Positions 1-5,567 of a stretch of DNA of 7,845 nt are shown here, piece by piece; the stretch's first letter is position 1, and each line of letters begins with the position of its first letter. The stretch is taken from NCBI GenBank assembly GCA_007129145.1, contig SKWC01000342.1, positions 1 through 7,845 of the forward strand. Direction: 5' to 3'. Both the position numbers and the translations under genes were made by a program. Source of the DNA: Rubritepida sp. (GTDB taxonomy: Bacteria; Pseudomonadota; Alphaproteobacteria; Acetobacterales; Acetobacteraceae). The notes beneath the pieces were generated by a model. The model saw only the letters and a list, made by a program, of their open reading frames with translations, made no database searches and was not told where the DNA came from.

Positions 1-1424
1 AGGCGCTCGGCCAGGGCCTCGCATGCGGCGGCCAGCCCCGCGGCGCTGCGCGCCGAGACCTGCAGCGTCTCCCACATGATGCCGGGCGGTGCGCCGGGGC
101 GCGGCGGGGCCTGCTCGAGGCAGAGATGCGCGTTGGTTCCGCCGACGCCGAGAGCGCTCACGCCCGCGCGCCGCGGCCCCGGGATGGAGGGCCAGGGGCA
201 GAGCTGGTCGGCGACGAAGAACGGGCTGTCGTCGAGGCCGAGCGCCGGATTCGGCTGATTGAAATGGGCGGTCGGCGGGATGACCCCCGCCTCGATGGCC
301 AGCGCAGCCTTGATCAGCCCGGCCACGCCGGCCGCCGCGTCCATGTGCCCGGCATTGCCCTTGAGCGATCCGAGCGCGGTCACGCCGACCGCGTTGGTGC
401 CCCTGCGGAAGGCATCGGTCAGCGCCGCGACCTCGATCGGGTCGCCCATCGGCGTGGCGGTGCCGTGGCACTCGACGAACCCTATGCTGCCGGGCGCGAA
501 GCCCGCGATCGCCTGGGCGGTGGCGATCACCGACGCCTGCGGCCCGACCGATGGCGCGGTGAACGCGACCTTGGCCTTGCCGTCGTTGTTCACCGCCTGG
601 CCGCGGATCACGGCGGTGATGTGGTCGCCGTCGGCCAGCGCGTCGGACAAGCGGCGCAGCAGCACGACGCCCGCGCCGGAGCTGAACACCGTGCCGTTCG
701 CCGCCGCATCGAAGGGCCGGCAGACCCCGTCGGGCGAAACCATGCCGCCGTCATCGGCCTGGTAGCCGCGCGCCTGTGGGAAGGTCACCGAGACGCCGCC
801 CGCCAGCGCCATGTCGCATTCGTGCAGCAGCAGGGACTGGCAGGCCTGCGCCACCGCCACGAGCGAGGTCGAGCACGCGGTCGCGATCGTCATGCTCGGG
901 CCCCGCAGGCCGAGCTTGTAGGAAACGCGTGTCGTCAGCGCGTCGGGCAGCGCGCCGACCAGGGTCGCGTAGTCCCCGACCTGGAAGGTGCTGGTGAAGC
1001 GTTCCACCGCCGCACGGTCCCGGGCCTGGTGGTGCAGGAAGTAGGTCGGCATGCTGCAGCCGGCGAAGACGCCGACACCGCCCGCCAGGCGCTCCGGGTC
1101 GTGGCCGGCATCCTCGAAGGCGGCCCAGCAGAGCTCCAGGAAGATGCGATGCTGCGGGTCGGTCAGCGCGGCCTCGCGCGGGCGCATCCGGAAGAAGGCC
1201 GCATCGAAGAGGTCGGCGCCGTCCAGCACGCCGCGGGCGCGCACGAAATTGGACGCCGCGCGGTCCTGCGCGGAGAAGGCGTCTTCCAGCTCGGCCTCCG
1301 CGAAGCGCGCGATGGTGTCGCGGCCCTCGCACAGCGCGCGCCAGAATGCGGGGATGTCGGGCGCGCCGGGGAAGCGCCCCGCCATGCCGATGATCGCGAT
1401 GGCCTGCGGCGTGTCGTCGCTCAT
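1..1424 (-). CDS. Type I polyketide synthase, N-terminal ketosynthase (partial, continues past left edge)
   Basis: Open reading frame of 474 codons with no stop, so the gene leaves the window at its 3' end. The ATG at 1424 overlaps the upstream stop as ATGA and has AAGGA 10 bases ahead. After only about 7 residues the KS fold begins (IAIIGMAGRFPG). Seen in order: DPQHR near residue 90; nucleophile Cys184 in TACSTSLVA; NNDG; His320 in ECHGTATPMGDPIE; Lys355 and His360 in KGNAGHMDAAAG; GTNAH near 430. The Cys-His-His triad is therefore complete, and the enzyme should perform decarboxylative Claisen condensation on a carrier-bound acyl chain. From about residue 440 the text (LQVSARSAAGL) matches a KS-AT linker, so an acyltransferase probably follows outside the window. 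The pattern CDMALAGGVSV...GYQADDGGMVSPDG resembles KS domains that accept chains from NRPS modules, which fits the A-PCP gene immediately upstream. Downstream domains and product are unknown. Small deviations from consensus (ECHGTAT for EAHGTGT) leave the catalytic residues intact. Confidence 0.95.
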   Translation of the reverse strand, partial: MSDDTPQAIAIIGMAGRFPGAPDIPAFWRALCEGRDTIARFAEAELEDAFSAQDRAASNFVRARGVLDGADLFDAAFFRMRPREAALTDPQHRIFLELCWAAFEDAGHDPERLAGGVGVFAGCSMPTYFLHHQARDRAAVERFTSTFQVGDYATLVGALPDALTTRVSYKLGLRGPSMTIATACSTSLVAVAQACQSLLLHECDMALAGGVSVTFPQARGYQADDGGMVSPDGVCRPFDAAANGTVFSSGAGVVLLRRLSDALADGDHITAVIRGQAVNNDGKAKVAFTAPSVGPQASVIATAQAIAGFAPGSIGFVECHGTATPMGDPIEVAALTDAFRRGTNAVGVTALGSLKGNAGHMDAAAGVAGLIKAALAIEAGVIPPTAHFNQPNPALGLDDSPFFVADQLCPWPSIPGPRRAGVSALGVGGTNAHLCLEQAPPRPGAPPGIMWETLQVSARSAAGLAAACEALAER

Positions 1425-3361
1425 CGCTCGCGGTTCCTTGCGTCGGCGTTGCGGACCGCCGCCAGCCGCGCGGCAAGGGCCAGGCGCTCGGCCCGCACCG
1501 CCTCCGGCGTGGGCCGCACCGGCTCGGCTCTGCGGGCCAGCCGGTCGTCGAGCGCGGCGGCCAAGCTGCGCATCGTCGGATGGGCGAACAGGAGCACCAC
1601 CGGAAAGGCGCGCCCGAGCGCGCAGTTGAGGTCGGCCTGCAGCGCCGCGAGGTCGAGCGACGTGGCGCCGGCGTCGAAGAAGTTCGTGTCGCGGTCGAGC
1701 GGGGTGCCGGGCAGCCGCCGGGCCCAGATCTCCGCGACCAGCCTCTCGGTGGGCGTGGCGGCGGCCGGCGGCGCGGCGGGCGCGGGGCCGCGCAATGCCA
1801 TGCGGTCGGTCTTGCCGTTCGGCGTGGTCGGCAGGACCGGGAGGCAGGTGATGACGGCCGGCAACATGTAGTCCGGCAGGCGCTGGGCCAGCGCGCCGCG
1901 CAGGGCGGCCGGCGTCGCGGACGCCGCCATCGGGTCGGTGACGACATGCGCGATGAGGCGCGGTTCCGCCGCGCCGTCCTCGTCCAGGATCACGGCGGCA
2001 TCCCTGATCCCCGGCTGGGACAGCAAGGCGGTCTCGATCTCGCCGAGTTCGACGCGAAAGCCGCGCAGCTTCACCTGGTGGTCGAAGCGGCCCAGGAACT
2101 CGAGCGCACCATCCGCGCGGCAGCGGACCCTGTCGCCGGTGAAGTAGGCAAGCTGCGGTGGTCCGAACAGCGAGGTCTCGCGGAAGCGCTCGGCGGTGAG
2201 GTCCGGGCGGGACAGGTAGCCGGCGCCGACCCCGTCGCCGCCGATGACGAGCTCGCCGGCCTCGCCCGGGCGCACGGCGTGGCCGTCCGGCGCGGCGATG
2301 GCAAGGCGCACATTGTCGATGGGCCGGCCGATCGGGATCTGCGGCTCCGCCTCGTCGGGCCCGAAGGCCCAGGCGGTGCAGATGTCCGTCGCCTCCGTCG
2401 GGCCGTAGGTGTTGAGCACCCGGGCACGGCAGGCCGGATGGCCGAACCAGGGGCGCAGGCGGCGCGGGCGTATCGGCTCGCCGCCCAGCACCACCCAGCG
2501 CAGCGAGGCGAGTTGCTCCGGCGCACGGGCGGCCGGGCCTTCGGCGATCGGGTAGAAGTTGCTGGGCGTCCCGTTGACCCAGGTGATGCCTTCCCGCGCG
2601 ATGGTCGCGGCCAGCGCGTCCGGGTCGAACAGGGCGCCATCGGGATAGTGCACCTCGCCGCCGACCAGCAGCGGGCCGAACAGGTTCTTCTGCACCGCAT
2701 CGAAGGTGGTGGCGCCGATGATGAGGGTTCGGTCCGCCTCGGTCGCGCCCAGGGTGCGCAGATACCACTGCAGCAGGTTCGCGAAGCCGCGGTGCCGGAT
2801 CGCCGCGCCCTTCGGCGTGCCGGTCGAGCCCGAGGTGTAGATCAGATAGACCAGCGCTTCGGGATCGCGGGGCAGCTCAGGCGCGGTCGGCGCCTCGCGC
2901 TCGATCTCGGCGCGGCTGCGGTCGAGCACGCAGACCGGGTATCCCGCCGGGATCGAATCCCGCGTGGCGGAGGTGCACAGGGTCAGCGCGGCGGCGGCGT
3001 CGCGCAGGATGAAGTCGAGCCTGGCCGGGGGGCTGCGCGGATCGAGCGGGAGATAGGCGGCGCCCGCCTTGACCACGCCAAGCAGCGCAACCGTGTGCTC
3101 GATCCCCCGCGGCAGGCAGAGCGCGACCACCTGCCCAGGCCCCACGCCCTGCCGTCCGAGATGCCGCGCCAGCCTGTTCGCGGCGGCGTCAAGCGCCGCG
3201 TAGTCCAGCGACGCCCCGCCGCAGGCGACGGCCCGGCGGCGCGGCCTCGTCCTGGCCTGCGCCTCGAACGGCAGGAGCAGATGCTCCCAGGCATAGGCAC
3301 GGGCCGGGCCCCTGCCCCAGACGATGTCCGGGGCCTGCATGGCCGCCTGGTGCCGGTCCAT
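1421..3361 (-). CDS. Stand-alone NRPS module: adenylation plus peptidyl carrier domain (A-PCP), no condensation domain
   Basis: Encodes 646 residues from the ATG at 3361. The A domain (about 25-525) has every core motif: YAALDAAANRLA, VKAGAAYLPLD, YTSGSTGTPKG (176-186), NTYGPTE (317-323), GELVIGGDGVGAGYL, YFTGD, GRFDHQVKLRGFRVELGEIE, LPDYMLP and NGKTDR with Lys517. It should adenylate a carboxylic acid with ATP and load it on the carrier domain (about 540-608), whose FFDAGATSL motif carries the phosphopantetheine Ser568 (codon 1660-1658). By eye alignment to GrsA the binding pocket reads D-A-K-N-V-G-T-D-I-K. The leading Asp221 suggests an alpha-amino acid, but I recognise no match and name no substrate. 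No C, TE or other domain is present, so it looks like a loading module feeding the KS encoded next. The start is placed at the TGATG overlap, with GGGG 9 bases ahead; ATG 3367, two codons longer, is also possible. The C-terminus is an Arg/Ala-rich helical tail. Confidence 0.95.
   Translation of the reverse strand: MDRHQAAMQAPDIVWGRGPARAYAWEHLLLPFEAQARTRPRRRAVACGGASLDYAALDAAANRLARHLGRQGVGPGQVVALCLPRGIEHTVALLGVVKAGAAYLPLDPRSPPARLDFILRDAAAALTLCTSATRDSIPAGYPVCVLDRSRAEIEREAPTAPELPRDPEALVYLIYTSGSTGTPKGAAIRHRGFANLLQWYLRTLGATEADRTLIIGATTFDAVQKNLFGPLLVGGEVHYPDGALFDPDALAATIAREGITWVNGTPSNFYPIAEGPAARAPEQLASLRWVVLGGEPIRPRRLRPWFGHPACRARVLNTYGPTEATDICTAWAFGPDEAEPQIPIGRPIDNVRLAIAAPDGHAVRPGEAGELVIGGDGVGAGYLSRPDLTAERFRETSLFGPPQLAYFTGDRVRCRADGALEFLGRFDHQVKLRGFRVELGEIETALLSQPGIRDAAVILDEDGAAEPRLIAHVVTDPMAASATPAALRGALAQRLPDYMLPAVITCLPVLPTTPNGKTDRMALRGPAPAAPPAAATPTERLVAEIWARRLPGTPLDRDTNFFDAGATSLDLAALQADLNCALGRAFPVVLLFAHPTMRSLAAALDDRLARRAEPVRPTPEAVRAERLALAARLAAVRNADARNRER
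1435..1439 (-). promoter_or_regulatory. Ribosome binding site of the ketosynthase gene
   Basis: AAGGA on the minus strand, 10 bases before the ATG at 1424, lying inside the end of the upstream A-PCP gene. Together with the ATGA overlap it supports this start. Confidence 0.6.
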
Positions 3362-4071
3362 CAGCATGCACCCCGGCAGCTGAGGACGACCCTGACGGTC
3401 TGGCAAAGGATGCGCAGGTCGAGGACGAAGGACCGGGACTGCACATAGCGGATGTCGAGTCTAACCCGTTCGGCATAGCCGATGTCGCTGCGGCCGCTGA
3501 CCTGCCACAGGCCGGTGATGCCCGGGCGGACGGAGCAATAGGCGTTCAGCCCCTCCTCGCCGTAGAACTCCTCGAGCTCGGCCTGCACCACGGGCCGCGG
3601 GCCGACGAGGCTCATCTCGCCGCGCAGGACGTTGAGCAGCTGCGGCAGCTCGTCGAGGCTGGTGGCCCGCAGGAACCGGCCGACGCGGGTGACGCGCGGA
3701 TCGTCGCGCAGCTTCTGCGCCATGTGCCATTCCGCGCGGAGCGCCGGGTCGGCCGCCAGCAGGCTTGCCAGGACCGCATCGGCATCGGGGCGCATGGTCT
3801 GGAACTTGAGGCAGTCGAACGGATTGCCGTCGCGGCCGATGCGGCGGTGGCGATAGAACAGCGCCGAACCGCTGTACCATTGCAGCACGACGATCGTGAG
3901 CAGCAGGGGCAGCAGTGCGAGGCAGAGTGCCGCCGCCGCGGTGACGTCGAAACCACGCTTCAAGACGTCACCCGGCGTGGCTCCCCGCCTGGCCTCCTGA
4001 CGATCGCGCAGAGCCACCCCGACGGGCGACGCGACGGTGATGGAACCGAAGTTGGGGAGATCTTGCGACAC
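3361..4071 (-). CDS. Polyprenyl-phosphate sugar-1-phosphate transferase (ExoY/WcaJ/PglC type, bacterial sugar transferase family)
   Basis: Predicted 236 residues, close to ExoY-type short members of the family. These membrane enzymes move a sugar-1-phosphate from a UDP-sugar onto undecaprenyl phosphate, the first step of lipid-linked exopolysaccharide or glycan assembly. Seen: LKRGFDV at 37-43, then a hydrophobic segment (about 43-65) with a central Pro55 that suggests a re-entrant helix; FYRHRRIGRDGNPF (72-85); KFQTM; KLRDDPRVTRVGRFLR (120-135); SLDELPQLLNVL with Asp140-Glu141 matching the catalytic dyad of PglC; MSLVGPRP (153-160); RPGITGLWQVSGRSD; terminal RGAC. The long hydrophobic N-terminal half of full WcaJ/WbaP is absent. 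The start is GTG because AGGAG lies 9 bases ahead and no in-frame ATG is well placed; the upstream in-frame stretch is compositionally unlike the family. It is the first gene of the minus-strand unit and its TGA overlaps the A-PCP ATG by one base. The sugar cannot be read from sequence. Confidence 0.95.
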   Translation of the reverse strand: MSQDLPNFGSITVASPVGVALRDRQEARRGATPGDVLKRGFDVTAAAALCLALLPLLLTIVVLQWYSGSALFYRHRRIGRDGNPFDCLKFQTMRPDADAVLASLLAADPALRAEWHMAQKLRDDPRVTRVGRFLRATSLDELPQLLNVLRGEMSLVGPRPVVQAELEEFYGEEGLNAYCSVRPGITGLWQVSGRSDIGYAERVRLDIRYVQSRSFVLDLRILCQTVRVVLSCRGAC

Positions 4072-4080
4072 GGGGTCCGT

Positions 4081-4085
4081 CTCCT
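4081..4085 (-). promoter_or_regulatory. Ribosome binding site deciding the GTG start of the sugar transferase
   Basis: AGGAG on the minus strand, followed by 9 bases and GTG at 4071. It is the best Shine-Dalgarno match near this gene and favours the GTG over the distant upstream in-frame ATG at 4212. Confidence 0.7.
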
Positions 4086-4304
4086 GATGCTCCAGCCATA
4101 ACCGGCGACATCGGGCGTGGTTCCCCGGGCATCGAAATTCGCCGGCGCTGCGGGGGCGGGCGGGGCAGCGTTGGGCCGGCCGGATCTTGCTCCCGGGTCC
4201 GGGGTCGATCATGAACCGCCCCGGGTTTGCCGGAGGATCCGGCGGCCGGCGCGATGGCGCGCTGGACCAAGGACCAGCTTCGCTCAGGCGGAATGATGCG
4301 GTGT

Positions 4305-4309
4305 GGAGG
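4305..4309 (+). promoter_or_regulatory. Ribosome binding site deciding the start of the amidohydrolase
   Basis: GGAGG with 7 bases to the ATG at 4317 and only 4 to the adjacent ATG at 4314. The spacing favours 4317. In-frame ATGs further upstream lack such a site and would add residues not typical of the family. Confidence 0.7.
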
Positions 4310-4316
4310 CCGGATG

Positions 4317-5555
4317 ATGACACACAACCTGCCCCTGTCGGGCGCGCGGCTGTGGGACAGCCTGATGGAATTCGCGCGCATCGGCGCCACGCCGAAGGGC
4401 GGCTGCAACCGCCAGACGCTGACCGACCTCGACGCCGAGGCCCGGGCGCTGCTGCAACGCCAGGCGGAAGCGGCCGGGGCGCGGCTGACCCTCGACCGCG
4501 TCGGCAACATGATGCTCACGCGGCCCGGGCGCGATCCGGCCCGCAAGCCGGTGGCCATCGGGAGCCACCTCGACACCCAGCCCACGGGCGGGAAGTTCGA
4601 CGGTGTGCTGGGCGTGCTGGCGGGGCTTGAGATCCTGCGCGCGCTGCACGAGGCGGGGGTGCAAACGGAAGCACCCGTCATGCTGATCAACTGGACCAAT
4701 GAGGAGGGTGCGCGCTTCTCGCCGCCCATGATGGGCTCGGGCGCGGCCATGGGCATCTTCCCCGAGGCCGAGGTGCTGGCGAAGGCCGACAGCGCGGGCG
4801 CCACCTTCGGCGCGGAACTCGCGCGGATCGGCTGGCAGGGCGACGCAGATCCCGCCGCGCTGCGCGACCTGGGCGCCTGCTTCGAGCTGCACATCGAGCA
4901 AGGCCCGCTGCTGGAGCGCGAGGGGATGGAGGTCGGCATCGTCACCCATGCCCTCGCGCAGCATTGGTTCGACGTGCATGTGACGGGCGAGGACGCGCAT
5001 GGCGGATCGGCCATGGCCGGGCGGCGGGACGCGCTGATGGCCGCCGCCGAATGCGCGACGATGATCGAGCGCGAGGCGCTGGCCGCCGGGGCGCGGGCGA
5101 CGGTGGGCCGCATGACGCTGCACCCCGACAGCCGCAACGTCGTGCCCGGCCGCGTCTGGTTCAGCCTGGACACGCGCCATGACCATGAGGACCAGCTCGC
5201 GGAACTGGCGGCGCGGTTGCGGGCGGAGGCGACGGGCATCGCGGCCCGGCGCGGCGTCGCCATCGCCTTCGAGGATTTCTGGATCTCGCCCGCCACGCCC
5301 TTCGACCCGGCGCTGGTCGGGCGGCTGCGCGAGGCGGCGCGGACGCGCGGCATCCGCCACCGCGACATGCCCACGGCCATCGGCCATGACGCGGTCTATG
5401 TGGCGCGCCGCCTGCCCGCGGCGCTGCTCTTCGTGCCCTGCCATGGCGGCATCAGCCACAACGAGGCGGAGAGCATCACGCCGCAATGGGCCGAGGCCGG
5501 CCTGCTGGTGCTGGCCGAGGCGGTGCTGGCGGAGGCGGGGATCGCGCGGGGCTAG
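4317..5555 (+). CDS. M20-family zinc amidohydrolase (N-carbamoyl-L-amino-acid hydrolase / beta-ureidopropionase type)
   Basis: 412 residues, the usual length for this family. Members hydrolyse N-carbamoyl groups, releasing ammonia and CO2 and freeing an amino acid, in hydantoin, reductive pyrimidine or purine-ureide breakdown; the protein should be cytoplasmic, as no signal peptide is visible. The two-metal site is intact: His84 and Asp86 in GSHLDTQPTGGKFDG with bridging Asp95, Glu129-Glu130 in NWTNEEGARF, His192 in FELHIEQG, and His381 in GGISHNEAES. The lid/dimerisation domain lies between about 200 and 320. The QPTGGKFDGVLGVLAGLE stretch is closer to beta-ureidopropionase and N-carbamoylase members than to allantoate amidohydrolase AllC, where this segment differs; the exact substrate is inference. 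The gene stands alone on the plus strand, diverging from the sugar transferase unit and converging on the TPR gene 12 bases past its TAG stop, with no hairpin terminator between them. No hydantoinase or transporter neighbour is visible to fix the substrate. Confidence 0.92.
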   Translation: MTHNLPLSGARLWDSLMEFARIGATPKGGCNRQTLTDLDAEARALLQRQAEAAGARLTLDRVGNMMLTRPGRDPARKPVAIGSHLDTQPTGGKFDGVLGVLAGLEILRALHEAGVQTEAPVMLINWTNEEGARFSPPMMGSGAAMGIFPEAEVLAKADSAGATFGAELARIGWQGDADPAALRDLGACFELHIEQGPLLEREGMEVGIVTHALAQHWFDVHVTGEDAHGGSAMAGRRDALMAAAECATMIEREALAAGARATVGRMTLHPDSRNVVPGRVWFSLDTRHDHEDQLAELAARLRAEATGIAARRGVAIAFEDFWISPATPFDPALVGRLREAARTRGIRHRDMPTAIGHDAVYVARRLPAALLFVPCHGGISHNEAESITPQWAEAGLLVLAEAVLAEAGIARG

Positions 5556-5567
5556 CCGCGCCGGGGC

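Larger units (their letters stand above)
4072..4316. other. Divergent intergenic spacer
   Basis: A 245-bp gap between the minus-strand sugar transferase and the plus-strand amidohydrolase, and the only place in the window where promoters for both units would be expected. I see no convincing -35/-10 pair and no sigma-54 box. It holds three CCCGGG sites (about 4124-4129, 4192-4197, 4220-4225), an inverted repeat CCGGGG (4199-4204)/CCCCGG (4219-4224) with a 14-base loop, and GCCGGA-gga-TCCGGC (4229-4243). All are short and unremarkable in DNA this GC-rich. No small gene is supported. Confidence 0.6.

Noticed and set aside
3361..3406. Longer A-PCP start at a TTG (3406)
   Set aside because: It would overlap the sugar transferase by 46 bases and adds residues before the A domain with no family similarity. 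The ATG at 3361 in TGATG is better.
126..3448. Very long open frames on the plus strand (126-1871 and 1580-3448, about 600 codons each)
   Set aside because: They lie antisense to the KS and A-PCP genes, whose frames carry full sets of family motifs. Their translations are Arg/Gly/Ala-rich with no recognisable domain, as expected opposite GC-rich coding DNA.
4170..4192. Sigma-54-like GG...GC pattern ending in TTGCT in the spacer
   Set aside because: The spacing between the GG and GC elements does not fit the required -24/-12 arrangement.
4199..4243. Short GC palindromes considered as operator or terminator
   Set aside because: Arms are only 6 bases, there is no T-run, and such palindromes are expected by chance in this composition.
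4072..4323. N-terminal extension of the sugar transferase up to 4212 or 4323
   Set aside because: The extra residues are Pro/Arg/Ser-rich, lack the transmembrane helices of long WcaJ/WbaP proteins, and have no good ribosome binding site, whereas GTG 4071 does.
3968..5486. Long minus-strand open frames (3968-5380 and 4284-5486) covering the divergent spacer and the amidohydrolase
   Set aside because: Antisense to the well-supported M20 hydrolase; low-complexity translations with no family motif.
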